Counted from the first letter of the stretch, positions 9,249 to 19,606 are shown. The stretch is DNA of 64,000 nucleotides from Pontibacter populi (GCF_019336435.1 NZ_JAHWXQ010000007.1:1-64000); one strand, 5' to 3'. Notes: generated by a model from the sequence alone, not told the origin. Numbers and translations are program-made.

Positions 9249-9920
9249 CTATTGTAGTCCGCTGCCCTGTGTTAAGGCAAACGTTAAAATGTTAGCGCCC
9301 ATTTGTAAGGCTTCCCGGCGCTTGTTTTCTGGGTCGTTGTATACTTCAGCATCTTCCCAGCCATTGCCCAGGTCGGTTTCGTAGCTATAGAAACACACTA
9401 ACCTGCCCTTGTGTACGATACCAAATCCTTGCGGGGACTTATTGTCATGCTCATGTATCTTGGGCAGGCCATTCTTAAAAGTATATTTCTGCCTGTAGAT
9501 CGGGTGATCGAATGGTAACTCTACAAACTCATATTCCGGGAACACCTTTTTCATTTCTTTCCGAATGTATTTATCCAGGCCATAGTTGTCGTCTATGTGC
9601 AGGAAACCACCACTAGTTAGGTAATTGCGTAGATTTTGGGCATCAGCATCAGAGAAAACCACGTTCCCATGCCCCGTCATGTGCACAAAGGGATAACTGT
9701 ATAGTTCCGGACTGCCAACCTCTACCACGTCTTCGTCCGGCTTAATGTTCATGTTTAAGTTCTGGTTACAAAACTTTATCAGGTTTGGCAAAGATGTTTT
9801 GTTGGCATACCAGTCGCCGCCGCCGTTATACTTTAGCTTGGCAATTTTTAAACTATAGCGCTGTGCTGCCAGTGGCGTAACTATAAGGAGCACAAAAAAC
9901 AGGAGCAGGGTTCGTTTCAT
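9249..9920 (-). CDS. DUF4159 domain-containing exported protein
   Basis: The 223-residue precursor has a signal peptide (MKRTLLLFFVLLIVTPLAAQ). The body matches the DUF4159 family: an N-terminal block with KYNGGGDWYANKTSLPNLIKF, then a glutamine-amidotransferase-like fold with YPFVHMTGHGNVVF, a GGFLHIDDNYG loop, and FDHPIYRQKYTF. The family often sits near membrane protein operons in Bacteroidota, and its function is unknown. It follows rsmE after 18 bases, so the two probably form an operon. That spacer is almost entirely AACTATAAACTATAG, ending just before the ATG. Confidence 0.85.
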   Translation of the reverse strand: MKRTLLLFFVLLIVTPLAAQRYSLKIAKLKYNGGGDWYANKTSLPNLIKFCNQNLNMNIKPDEDVVEVGSPELYSYPFVHMTGHGNVVFSDADAQNLRNYLTSGGFLHIDDNYGLDKYIRKEMKKVFPEYEFVELPFDHPIYRQKYTFKNGLPKIHEHDNKSPQGFGIVHKGRLVCFYSYETDLGNGWEDAEVYNDPENKRREALQMGANILTFALTQGSGLQ

Positions 9921-9938
9921 TTCTATAGTTTATAGTTG

Positions 9939-10658
9939 TTAATCTAGCGCTGAGTATATCTCATGCAGCACTTGTAATGTATGGCAGGCCACAAGCGCAG
10001 CTGTTTCAGTACGAAGGCGGCTTTCGCCAAGGGTAACTGGTCTTATACCTGCTTCATAAGCTGCTTTTATCTCATCGGTAGAGAAGTCTCCTTCCGGGCC
10101 TATCATGATACAATGCGGCTGATTTATACTAAAGTAGTGCTTGATTGGTTTGGTAGCATCTTCCTCTAAATGAGCAATAAATGTACGGTCGTGTTGTGCC
10201 TGCTGTACAAATTTATTGAAAGGAATGAGGTCATGCAGCAAGGGCAGATACCCCTTCTGCGACTGTTTCATGGCACTGATGGCAATTTTTTCTAACCTGT
10301 CCAGGCGCAGCTGGCGACGTTCGGAATGTTCGCATAAAAGGAACGTGATCTCACTTACACCAATTTCGACAGCTTTTTCTACAAACCATTCCATGCGGTC
10401 CATGTTCTTTGTTGGTGCAACCGCGATATGCGACGTATAAGGCAGTTTTCCGTATTCTATTTGCTTATCAACTATCTGCAGCTGGCATTTCTTCTGATTG
10501 GCATCCTGTATGATAGCTGTATATAAGCCGCCCACACCATCTACCAAGTACACTGTGTCGCCTTGCTGCAGTCGTAGAACCCGTGTGCAATGCTTCGATT
10601 CTTCTTCATTTAAAGTATAGAAATTTGGGGTGATATCCGGAGTATAGAATAAATGCAC
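9939..10658 (-). CDS. rsmE: 16S rRNA (uracil-1498-N3)-methyltransferase RsmE
   Basis: RsmE uses S-adenosylmethionine to methylate N3 of U1498 in 16S rRNA on the assembled 30S subunit. The 239-residue protein shows an N-terminal PUA-like domain (HCTRVLRLQQGDTVYLVDG) and a C-terminal SPOUT trefoil knot with the SAM-loop motifs IGPEGDFS (near 180) and LGESRLRTETA (near 205-216). The length is normal. It is the first gene of a likely pair with the DUF4159 gene. Confidence 0.96.
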   Translation of the reverse strand: MHLFYTPDITPNFYTLNEEESKHCTRVLRLQQGDTVYLVDGVGGLYTAIIQDANQKKCQLQIVDKQIEYGKLPYTSHIAVAPTKNMDRMEWFVEKAVEIGVSEITFLLCEHSERRQLRLDRLEKIAISAMKQSQKGYLPLLHDLIPFNKFVQQAQHDRTFIAHLEEDATKPIKHYFSINQPHCIMIGPEGDFSTDEIKAAYEAGIRPVTLGESRLRTETAALVACHTLQVLHEIYSALD

Positions 10659-10794
10659 AGATCTATAGTTAAATTGTAGTTTTAGTATGGAGCAACCTAT
10701 AGTTTATAGTTCAGCTATATGCGTTACAAGCCTGTTAGCCCGCTTTTGAATATACGAAACTATAAAATTAACGCTGTTAAGCCTATAAAAATAT

Positions 10795-10827
10795 AAAAGC
10801 CCCGCTGCTTAGGGCAACGAGGCTTTT
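10795..10827 (-). terminator. Terminator after pckA
   Basis: Arms AAAAGCC and GGCTTTT with a partly paired interior (CCGCTGC...GCAACG) lie 18 bases past the pckA stop. The minus-strand side ends in a T-run. Confidence 0.7.
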
Positions 10828-10844
10828 GAGGTACTATAGTTTAA

Positions 10845-12461
10845 TTAGTTGGTAGCTACTTCAACCTGAGGAGCACCAGCTAAAATATCGTCGCTTGCAA
10901 ACTCGGCGTATTTACCGAAGTTCTTTACAAACTTAGAAGCCAGGTCACTTGCTTTAGCATCGTACTCCTCCTTGTTTGCCCATGTATTACGTGGGTTCAG
11001 GATCTCAGAAGGTACGTTAGGGCAAGTGTCAGGCATCTCAACCCCAAAAATTGGGTGTTTCGTGAAGCTTACATCATTCAGCTCACCATTTAGGGCAGCT
11101 GTGATCATAGCGCGCGTGTAAGGCAGTTTCATGCGTGAACCTACGCCGTAAGGGCCACCGGTCCAGCCTGTGTTAATCAGCCATACATTTACGTTATTCT
11201 CTTCCATTTTCTTACCCAGCATTTCTGCATACTTGGTAGGGTGTAATGGAAGGAACGCAGCACCGAAGCAGGCAGAGAATGTAGTTTGTGGCTCTGTAAT
11301 GCCAACCTCAGTACCGGCAACCTTAGCTGTGTATCCTGAAATGAAGTGATACATCGCCTGGCTAGCATTCAGTTTCGAAATCGGAGGCAGTACGCCAAAT
11401 GCATCAGCTGTCAGGAAGAAGATATTTTTAGGGATATCAGCTCTTGAAGGCTCTACAGCATTATCGATGTGGTTGATCGGATAAGCGGTACGTGTGTTTT
11501 CTGTTACAGAGCTGTTTGTATAGTCTACAGTACGTGTTCCTTCGTAGAAACGCGTGTTCTCAACTATAGATCCGAACTTGATCGCATCCCAGATCTGCGG
11601 CTCTTTTTCTCTTGTCAGGTCGATAACTTTTGCATAGCAACCGCCTTCAAAGTTAAATACACTGTCAGCAGCCCAGCCATGCTCATCGTCACCAATCAGG
11701 CCACGGTTAGGGTCAGCAGAAAGGGTAGTTTTACCTGTACCTGATAAACCGAAGAAAATAGCAGTATCACCATCTTTACCAACGTTGGCAGAGCAGTGCA
11801 TCGATAATGTATCTCTTTCGTGCGGCAGGATATAGTTCAGCACACCGAAAATACCTTTCTTCATTTCGCCGGCGTAACCAGTACCACCAATCAGGATCAT
11901 GTTCTTCGTAAAGTTGATGATCGCGAAGTTAGCCTGGCGTGTACCATCTACTTCCGGATCAGCCTGGAACTCAGGGGCGCAGATAATGGTAAACTCAGGA
12001 GTGTGGTTGGCGATTTCCTCTTCGGTTAAGCGCAGGAACATATTGTTACAGAAAAGGTTCTGCCACGCCTGTGTGTTAACTATGCGGAGGTTTAAGCGGT
12101 AATCAGGGTGCGCGCCTGCGTAAGCATCACGTACATAAAGCTTCTTATCCTTCAGGAAATCCACCATTTTGGCTTGCAACTGGTCGAATTTTTCCGGGGA
12201 AAATGCGATGTTGATATCACCCCACCAAACAGAGTTTTCTGTTTTGGCATCTTTAACTACGAAGCGGTCTTTTGGGGAACGACCGGTAAATTTACCTGTA
12301 TCGCACATCAATGCGCCGGTATCAGTAAGGGCACCTTCGCCATTTTTAATGGCCTCTTCTACCAGCTCAGCCGGACTCAGGTTCCAAAGCACTTCTTTCG
12401 CCTCTTTAATACCTAAGCTGTCTAAACCTACTGCATTAGATTTATGTCCAGATTCTTTCAT
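10845..12461 (-). CDS. pckA: Phosphoenolpyruvate carboxykinase (ATP)
   Basis: This enzyme decarboxylates and phosphorylates oxaloacetate to phosphoenolpyruvate with ATP, the first step of gluconeogenesis. The 538 residues fit the ATP-dependent family. Visible motifs are RSPKDRF (61-67), the kinase loop GLSGTGKTT (238-246), the metal-binding loop LIGDDEHGW (255-263), and the later RTAYPINHID. It is divergent from the peptide transporter gene. The divergent gap of 231 bases holds the promoter region, including a minus-strand TATTTTTG box at 12517-12524 that may be its -7. Confidence 0.98.
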   Translation of the reverse strand: MKESGHKSNAVGLDSLGIKEAKEVLWNLSPAELVEEAIKNGEGALTDTGALMCDTGKFTGRSPKDRFVVKDAKTENSVWWGDINIAFSPEKFDQLQAKMVDFLKDKKLYVRDAYAGAHPDYRLNLRIVNTQAWQNLFCNNMFLRLTEEEIANHTPEFTIICAPEFQADPEVDGTRQANFAIINFTKNMILIGGTGYAGEMKKGIFGVLNYILPHERDTLSMHCSANVGKDGDTAIFFGLSGTGKTTLSADPNRGLIGDDEHGWAADSVFNFEGGCYAKVIDLTREKEPQIWDAIKFGSIVENTRFYEGTRTVDYTNSSVTENTRTAYPINHIDNAVEPSRADIPKNIFFLTADAFGVLPPISKLNASQAMYHFISGYTAKVAGTEVGITEPQTTFSACFGAAFLPLHPTKYAEMLGKKMEENNVNVWLINTGWTGGPYGVGSRMKLPYTRAMITAALNGELNDVSFTKHPIFGVEMPDTCPNVPSEILNPRNTWANKEEYDAKASDLASKFVKNFGKYAEFASDDILAGAPQVEVATN

Positions 12462-12604
12462 TTGAAATTTATTGGGTTTATTAAAATAAGGTGATGTTTA
12501 ATAACTAATTATGAGACAAAAATATGAAAAATAATATATCTAAGTAATGGTTCGGTAATTTATAATAACGTTGATATTACACTTGTACTATATAACGTGA
12601 AATA

Positions 12605-12636
12605 TTTGTCAGTTTGTACGTAAACTAATATATTTA
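12605..12636 (+). promoter_or_regulatory. Bacteroidota-type promoter for the peptide transporter
   Basis: TTTG (12605-12608) is followed after 20 bases by TATATTTA (12629-12636), close to the TTTG-N19/20-TAnnTTTG consensus. The ATG is at 12693, giving a leader of about 50 bases. Confidence 0.5.
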
Positions 12637-12692
12637 CTTCCTTCGTACGCTTATGTTTACTATTTAACCTAACAATCAACTAATCTAAATCT

Positions 12693-14114
12693 ATGTCTGT
12701 TAACCTACAACACCCTAATGCTGCGGCGGATAAAGAAAATCTGAAGCATCCCAAAGGGCTGTACTTGTTATTCTTTACAGAGTTATGGGAGCGCTTCAGC
12801 TACTACGGGATGCGTGGCCTTTTAATGCTATATCTTACAAAAACTGCCCTGGAAGGCGGTTTGGGCTACAGTGTAGCAGATGCAGCGTTAATTTATGGTT
12901 ACTTTACCGGTTTCGTATATTTTACGCCTATTATAGGTGGTTGGTTGGCCGATAAATTTATTGGTCACCGCCGTGCCATCCTGATAGGTGGTGTGCTGAT
13001 GGCGCTTGGCCAGTTCAGCTTGTTCTCTACACCATATATAGGAGTGGAGATGACCTACCTTGGGCTGTTACTGTTAATTATAGGTAATGGTTTCTTTAAG
13101 CCTAATATTTCTTCTATAGTTGGTAACCTGTATGCGCAGGGCGACCCACGCCGCGACTCAGCATTTACCATCTTCTACATGGGTATCAATATCGGTGCAT
13201 TTTTCGCGCCACTGGTTTGCGGTTTCCTTGCTGAAGATTATTTTGCCACTAAAGCTGTTGTAAATGGTGTTGAGACGGTAACCAATTATGGTTTCCAGTA
13301 CGGCTTCCTGGCAGCTGGTATCGGTATGGTTATCGGCCAGATCGTATTCAATACCTTAGGGCCGAAATTACTTGGCGACCTGGGTCTTAAGCCTGTAAAA
13401 GCAGAAACTGACGAAGCAACCGGTCAGCCTAAAAAAGCAGATAAGCTTACAAAAGAAGAGATCGACCGTGTATCAGTTATCTTTATCATCTCGATATTTG
13501 TAATTTTCTTCTGGGCAGGTTTTGAGCAGGCGGGTAGCTCCCTAACTGTTTACACAGATAAATACATTGACCGTGAAGTGTTTGGTTACCTGATCCCAAC
13601 TTCCTGGTTTCAGTCAGTAAACCCGTTATTCATTGTAATGTTTGCCCCACTAACAGCGCAGCTTTGGTTATTCCTGGCTAAGCGCGGAAAAGACTTAAGC
13701 ATACCTACTAAAATGGGTATGGGTATGATCCTGCTTGGTGTTGGTTTCTTCTTTATGGTGGGTGCTGTTATGGAGCGCGGTGGCGATGATGTTGCGGACG
13801 AAACAATTAAAGCAAGTCTTGCCTGGTTGATCGCTACTTATTTCTTCCACACTATCGGTGAGCTTTGCCTTTCTCCGATCGGTCTTTCAATGGTAACACG
13901 CCTTGCTCCGGTAACATTGGTATCTATGCTGATGGGTGTTTGGTTCCTGGCTCCGTTCATTGCTCAGATTGCAGGTGGTTACATCGCTTCTTATGTTGAA
14001 GAACTGGGAGCGTTCACTATTTTCGCATCTATCGGTGGTTTCGTAATCCTGGCAGGTTTAATCCTGATAGCACTTACACGTAAACTGATGTACATGATGC
14101 ACGGTCGCGGCTAA
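12693..14114 (+). CDS. POT family peptide/proton symporter
   Basis: This 473-residue inner-membrane transporter of the PTR2/POT family couples di- and tripeptide uptake to proton entry. The diagnostic ExxERFSYYG motif is at residues 30-38 on helix 1, and GNGFFKPNISSIVG marks helix 4. About 12-14 hydrophobic segments are seen, with a polar insert around 225-260. A late motif FFHTIGELCLSPIGLSMV carries the conserved Glu of helix 10. It is a single gene ended by a strong terminator. Peptide specificity cannot be read from sequence. Confidence 0.94.
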   Translation: MSVNLQHPNAAADKENLKHPKGLYLLFFTELWERFSYYGMRGLLMLYLTKTALEGGLGYSVADAALIYGYFTGFVYFTPIIGGWLADKFIGHRRAILIGGVLMALGQFSLFSTPYIGVEMTYLGLLLLIIGNGFFKPNISSIVGNLYAQGDPRRDSAFTIFYMGINIGAFFAPLVCGFLAEDYFATKAVVNGVETVTNYGFQYGFLAAGIGMVIGQIVFNTLGPKLLGDLGLKPVKAETDEATGQPKKADKLTKEEIDRVSVIFIISIFVIFFWAGFEQAGSSLTVYTDKYIDREVFGYLIPTSWFQSVNPLFIVMFAPLTAQLWLFLAKRGKDLSIPTKMGMGMILLGVGFFFMVGAVMERGGDDVADETIKASLAWLIATYFFHTIGELCLSPIGLSMVTRLAPVTLVSMLMGVWFLAPFIAQIAGGYIASYVEELGAFTIFASIGGFVILAGLILIALTRKLMYMMHGRG

Positions 14115-14137
14115 GCATCGTTTCAGAATATTTTTAT

Positions 14138-14173
14138 AAAAAAGGCCCTGCTGATTTTAGCAGGGCCTTTTTT
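14138..14173 (+). terminator. Strong terminator after the peptide transporter
   Basis: A perfect 12-base stem AAAGGCCCTGCT / AGCAGGGCCTTT with a 6-base loop is followed by T's, 24 bases past the stop. Confidence 0.9.
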
Positions 14174-14303
14174 ATGTTATAAATTTTATACTTTTGCGAT
14201 CTGTGATATTCTAATCTATAGTTGCTTATATTTCAGTAGCTTATATATAATATTGCTTATACTTTAAAAATTAACTTATAGCCAAATTCTACACTTTTAG
14301 TCC

Positions 14304-14924
14304 ATGTTTTCTATTACCCGGAAGTGGCAGCTTATAGTTGTGCTTTCATTTTTTGCCTTGTACAGTTGCAAAACTGATACTGTTACCCCTGTTGCTTCTA
14401 CTCCCGATCCAGATACTATAGTTTATACTATAAAGAAAGGGGAGCACGACACAAAATCAACCTTTGCTTTGCGCACTGTGAGTGCTTTAAAGTTTGAGGC
14501 TACTTTTAACACATCAGCCATTTATCAAATGACTGTTAAAGAGAACCAGGCTGATATAAACAAACTATACGGAATTTCTGACTGCAATACCGATCATCAC
14601 AGTAACAGCGCACGTTTTGGCTGGCGCTGGTACAATAATCAACTCGAGATACATGCCTATACTTACCTGAATAAAGTGAGAAAGTCAGAGCTGGTGGGAG
14701 TAGTTGAGTTAAATCAGGCTTATAGTTATGAAATACAAATGCATGACAACAAGTATGTTTTTATACTTAATGATAAGACTGTAGAACTGCCAAGACATTG
14801 CACCGGAAAAGGAGAGGGCTACCAGCTTTACCCATATTTTGGAGGTGATGAAGTAGCTCCGCATGACATAACGATAGCCATCAGAGAGGCAAAGAGGCAA
14901 AGAGTTAGAGAGTTCAGGAGTTAA
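14304..14924 (+). CDS. Lipoprotein of unknown function
   Basis: The 206-residue precursor has a lipoprotein signal with lipobox ALYSC (Cys22) and a T/P-rich linker (DTVTPVASTPDPDT). A beta-rich domain with many aromatics follows (FGWRWYNNQLEIHAYTYLNK, YQLYPYFGGDEVAPHDITI). The ending GGDEVAPHDITIAIRE resembles concanavalin-like lectin or laminarinase folds that bind sugars, but this is only an impression. The last residues (REAKRQRVREFRS) are encoded by tandem GAGGCAAA and GAGTT words that continue into the non-coding DNA. The true end may therefore once have been nearer IAIRE. Confidence 0.75.
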   Translation: MFSITRKWQLIVVLSFFALYSCKTDTVTPVASTPDPDTIVYTIKKGEHDTKSTFALRTVSALKFEATFNTSAIYQMTVKENQADINKLYGISDCNTDHHSNSARFGWRWYNNQLEIHAYTYLNKVRKSELVGVVELNQAYSYEIQMHDNKYVFILNDKTVELPRHCTGKGEGYQLYPYFGGDEVAPHDITIAIREAKRQRVREFRS

Positions 14925-14930
14925 AAGGAT

Positions 14931-14959
14931 GTAGAGACGCAATATTTTGCGTCTTTTAC
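14931..14959. repeat. GACGCAA hairpin repeat
   Basis: Perfect arms AGACGCAA (14935-14942) and TTGCGTCT (14947-14954) flank a TATT loop within GTAGAGACGC...GCGTCTTTTAC. From memory, this resembles a dispersed palindrome seen in many Bacteroidota and cyanobacterial genomes. It lies seven bases past the lipoprotein stop. Confidence 0.6.
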
Positions 14960-15024
14960 ATATGCAGAGTAATTTAAATCCAGTTAATCCTTTCATCCCG
15001 TAAATGCTGATTCAGACAGAAAAC

Positions 15025-15060
15025 AAAAAGCCCTTGCAACTTTCGCTGCAAGGGCTTTTT
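15025..15060 (-). terminator. Terminator after groL
   Basis: Arms AAAAAGCCCTTGCA and TGCAAGGGCTTTTT form a 14-base perfect stem. It lies about 25 bases past the groL stop, with T-runs on both strands, so it may also serve the lipoprotein gene on the other strand. Confidence 0.9.
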
Positions 15061-15084
15061 GTATTTATACTATGGGATTTCTGA

Positions 15085-16728
<1,644 letters not shown>

Positions 16729-16763
16729 TTATATGATCTGATTAAGTTTTACTTATTGAAAGA

Positions 16764-17054
16764 TTAAAGTACTGCCAGAATATCTGACTCGCGCATGATC
16801 AGGTAGTCACCGCCATCAATTGAGATCTCAGTACCGGCATATTTGCCATACAACACCTGGTCGCCTACTTTAACTTGCGGCTGCATTAATGTACCTTGTT
16901 CAGATACTTTGCCTTCGCCAACGGCTACTACCTCACCACGCTGTGGTTTTTCTTTAGCAGTGTCCGGAATGATGATACCAGACTTCGTTTTTTCTTCTGC
17001 TGCAGCAGGAGCTACGATCACTCTGTCTGCTAATGGTTTAATGCTGATTGACAT
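16764..17054 (-). CDS. groES: Co-chaperonin GroES (10 kDa)
   Basis: GroES caps the GroEL ring. The 96 residues have the usual layout: KPLADRVIV, the mobile loop [19 protein letters not shown] (about 20-38), [12 protein letters not shown], and the C-terminal [13 protein letters not shown]. It is the first gene of the groES-groL operon. The 263-base upstream gap contains a striking TGACA/TGTCA array (17186-17209) that could be a heat-shock control site. Confidence 0.99.
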   Translation of the reverse strand: MSISIKPLADRVIVAPAAAEEKTKSGIIIPDTAKEKPQRGEVVAVGEGKVSEQGTLMQPQVKVGDQVLYGKYAGTEISIDGGDYLIMRESDILAVL

Positions 17055-17185
17055 AGTTTGTTAATGTTTTTAGGTTTTATGGTTGAAATTAAACTTTGAA
17101 ACCGATGAGTACTTATCACTTCTTGTGCCAAGCTGCTTTTAGCTATAGTTTAAGCCAATTTTACAGACTAAGCTTCTGCCAGACC

Positions 17186-17209
17186 TGACAATTTTGTCAT
17201 TTTATGACA
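17186..17209. promoter_or_regulatory. Candidate operator upstream of groES (TGACA/TGTCA array)
   Basis: Three 5-base half-sites alternate in orientation: TGACA (17186-17190), TGTCA (17195-17199) and TGACA (17205-17209). They give two overlapping perfect inverted repeats with spacers of 4 and 5 bases. A 9-base direct repeat CAGACTAAG (17164-17172 and 17208-17216) brackets it. The array lies about 130 bases before the groES start. This does not match the CIRCE sequence. The regulator is unknown. Confidence 0.5.
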
Positions 17210-17263
17210 GACTAAGGAACCTTTTTGGTAAACGGGAGCGAAGAGGTGGCAGAAACCATAAAT

Positions 17264-17292
17264 AAAAAAGCCAACCTTATGCAGGTTGGCTT
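17264..17292 (-). terminator. Terminator after secG
   Basis: A 10-base perfect stem AAGCCAACCT / AGGTTGGCTT with a 5-base loop has a run of A's on the plus side, which becomes a T-run on the minus strand. It lies 26 bases past the secG stop and separates it from the groES upstream region. Confidence 0.85.
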
Positions 17293-17317
17293 ACTAATAT
17301 ATGCTGGTAATTGTTAC

Positions 17318-17710
17318 TTATTTTCCGTTGTTAGCAGTATCTGTCATTGCTGGTATATCAGCAGGATCAGGAATAGCAGCTGTAGTATCTGTAGTTGCGC
17401 CAGGCAATGCTGCAGGAGCACCCGGAAGCTGTGACTGACGTGCACGCTCTTCGTTAACGCTTTTACCAACAGGGCCTTCGTTATGACTGTCAACCATCAT
17501 GTGTGTGCTTAGTGTTAATACTACCAGGGCAATTGCAAAACCCCAGGTTAATTTTTCAAGCAGGTCACCAGTACGTTTTACACCCATTAGCTGGCTGGTG
17601 CTGCCTCCAAACTGGCTGGAAAGCCCGCCTCCTTTAGGGTTTTGTGCTAGCACAACCAGAATTAGCAACACGCAAATGAAAATGATAATACTGATAAGGG
17701 CGATGTACAT
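17318..17710 (-). CDS. secG: Preprotein translocase subunit SecG
   Basis: SecG is the small accessory membrane subunit of the SecYEG channel. The 130 residues show two membrane helices (about 4-22 and 52-70) separated by the signature AQNPKGGGLSSQFGGS (about 22-37). A polar tail of about 60 residues rich in A, D and P follows; it is longer than in E. coli SecG (110 total) but common in Bacteroidota. It starts one base after the stop of the TPR gene, so it is the last gene of the lptE-TPR-secG operon. Confidence 0.93.
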   Translation of the reverse strand: MYIALISIIIFICVLLILVVLAQNPKGGGLSSQFGGSTSQLMGVKRTGDLLEKLTWGFAIALVVLTLSTHMMVDSHNEGPVGKSVNEERARQSQLPGAPAALPGATTDTTAAIPDPADIPAMTDTANNGK

Positions 17711-17711
17711 C

Positions 17712-19046
17712 TTAGTTTAAGTTTTGTAATTTTTCTATCTGTTCAGCAAAGTAACTCTTTTTTTCCGGATTTTTCAAAATGAGTTGCTCATATATTTTGA
17801 TTGCCTTTTTAACTTTACCTTGTTTTAAGAAGATATTAGCAAGGTTTTCGGAGGCCATTCCTTTCTTTATCTTTGAATTCCGGAGCGAAAGATCTTCCTG
17901 CGGCTCTTCTTTAAGCTTGATATTAGCCATTGTTTTCAGCCTTGGGTTCAGCTTCAGGAACTGGTCAATAATATCCAGTTGCTCGCTTAATATATTGGTG
18001 GCAGGCTGAATAGCTTTCTCCAGTTCGTGAGTTTTATTATACTCCAGTATCAGCTCCGGATGGAAAGCATAAGGCTTAGGGCGTGTATAATCGTTTTTTA
18101 GCTGAAGTACTTCGCCCATTCTGCTCGACCCCATCCAGTAACCCAGCGCATCTTCCGCATACATGCGGTCAATTTCATCATAGTTATAAGTTATCTGCGC
18201 ATCTTCAGGATTATGGGTAGTTATAATATCCGATACATCGGTGTTGTCTGATACATTAACCGCTAAAGGAACACTCTCAACTATAGTTTCCTGAGTTATT
18301 ATAGCATCAGGCTGTAGATTTATTTCCTGAAGGGCTGCTTCCGTATCTTGCAGGAGCACCGGATTTTCAACTTCCGTATTCTCTACTGCAACTTCAGGAT
18401 CCGGGGCTTGCGCCAGCAGGTCCGTGAATGAAGTGTTCAGGCTTCTTATAGTAAACAGGTCTGCCAGTTCAGCATCCGGGTTTAAAGCAGGTTCATTAAC
18501 TATAGTACTAACTGCATCAGCCTGAGCTTCTATCAACTCCTCATCTGTAATAACCTCAGCTTCCGAAACTATAGCCTTGTTTTCTGTAACTATAGTTTGC
18601 TCCTCAACTTCATCGGTAATAGTAACGATAGTTTCTGATGATTCTACAGCTATAGTTTCATCCTCTGAAATCTGAGACTGATCTATAGTTATAGTTGGCG
18701 AAACTGTTTCCTCAACTATAGTTTCGTGCTGAGCTATAGTTGTAATTTCAGGTTCCTGCAGCGTAGTTTCCTGTTCTGCAGCAAGAGTTTCGTCAAACTC
18801 AGGGGCTTGAACAGGCGACGTGTAAATGACGCGCTTCAGTAGCTGGCGGTCAGTGGCGTAAGAGGCCGCCCGGCGCAAGCGTTGCGTAGAAAGCATACTT
18901 CCCTTGTCGTAAGCAGATTTGGCAAGGAGCAGGTGAGCAGTCTGGCAGTAAGGGAAGGCATTAGATACCTTTTCCAGTTCCGCGGTCTGCTGATCTGTAA
19001 TGCTCGAAGCTTTCTGTATCAGTTCAAGAAAAGCTGATTTATTCAT
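17712..19046 (-). CDS. TPR protein with an acidic, TIV-rich low-complexity middle
   Basis: This 444-residue protein has three parts. An N-terminal helical block (1-75) reads like a TPR fragment (FPYCQTAHLLLAKSAYDKGSM). A long acidic low-complexity region (about 80-275) follows, then a C-terminal block ending in a clear TPR (GMASENLANIFLKQGKVKKAIKIYEQLILKNPEKKSYFAEQIEKL). The middle holds repeated ETIV, QTIV, STIV and TIA peptides, eight of them encoded by CTATAG copies in one frame. No signal peptide is seen. It lies between lptE and secG with a 1-base gap to secG; from memory this order recurs in Cytophagales. Function is unknown, possibly an assembly scaffold. Confidence 0.85.
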   Translation of the reverse strand: MNKSAFLELIQKASSITDQQTAELEKVSNAFPYCQTAHLLLAKSAYDKGSMLSTQRLRRAASYATDRQLLKRVIYTSPVQAPEFDETLAAEQETTLQEPEITTIAQHETIVEETVSPTITIDQSQISEDETIAVESSETIVTITDEVEEQTIVTENKAIVSEAEVITDEELIEAQADAVSTIVNEPALNPDAELADLFTIRSLNTSFTDLLAQAPDPEVAVENTEVENPVLLQDTEAALQEINLQPDAIITQETIVESVPLAVNVSDNTDVSDIITTHNPEDAQITYNYDEIDRMYAEDALGYWMGSSRMGEVLQLKNDYTRPKPYAFHPELILEYNKTHELEKAIQPATNILSEQLDIIDQFLKLNPRLKTMANIKLKEEPQEDLSLRNSKIKKGMASENLANIFLKQGKVKKAIKIYEQLILKNPEKKSYFAEQIEKLQNLN

Positions 19047-19075
19047 TAGGTGATGTGTACTTAAAGGGCTAATAA

Positions 19076-19606
19076 TTACCAGTTTGCAACTGTTTTGTTA
19101 AATACATCCGTTACCAGGCGCTCCGTTAATGATTCGATCTCGGCCGGAGACAATTGCGTCACGTCACGGTCCTGGGCAAAATCCTGAGAGATAGAAAACA
19201 GCTGATCAAAGTTCTCGTCCGGGTTTATGTTATTTGTAAAGCGGACCTGTATGCCTAAAGTTAATCTGTTCAGGGCAGCCTGGTCAAGCTCGCCATCCCG
19301 CTGAATAGCGGCCGGCGTAACAGTAAAGCTTACAATCTGACCTTCCAGTTGCAGGTCACCTTCCTGTTGCAGAATGGTAAGGTTGGTATTGCGGCGGTAA
19401 TAGTCTTTAAAATTATTGGTTACCAGCTGCGTTAAGTTTGCAGGACCTTCACCGGTCGGGTTCTCAAAATTCTGTATCGAGATGGTCTTAATGTCCGGCG
19501 ATATAGTTGTACCGGTAAAAGAATATACACCACAGCCGCTAACTATAGTTAATAATAACAGCAGGGGCAAGGTATAAAGTCTGGTTAAATTATTCTTCAA
19601 TTTCAT
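19076..19606 (-). CDS. lptE: LPS assembly lipoprotein LptE
   Basis: LptE is the outer-membrane lipoprotein that plugs the LptD barrel and helps insert LPS. The 176-residue precursor has a lipobox VSGC (Cys25) and then the Bacteroidota LptE pattern: GVYSFTGTTISPDIKTISIQNFENPT, LTQLVTNNFKDYYRRNTNL and a C-terminal helix LTERLVTDVFNKTVANW. It overlaps the end of the sigma-54 activator gene by 17 bases, so the two are translationally linked. LptD is not in the window. Confidence 0.9.
   Translation of the reverse strand: MKLKNNLTRLYTLPLLLLLTIVSGCGVYSFTGTTISPDIKTISIQNFENPTGEGPANLTQLVTNNFKDYYRRNTNLTILQQEGDLQLEGQIVSFTVTPAAIQRDGELDQAALNRLTLGIQVRFTNNINPDENFDQLFSISQDFAQDRDVTQLSPAEIESLTERLVTDVFNKTVANW

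Noticed and set aside
17186..17209. CIRCE (HrcA) element upstream of groES
   Set aside because: The half-sites are TGACA/TGTCA with 4-5-base spacers, not the TTAGCACTC-N9-GAGTGCTAA form.
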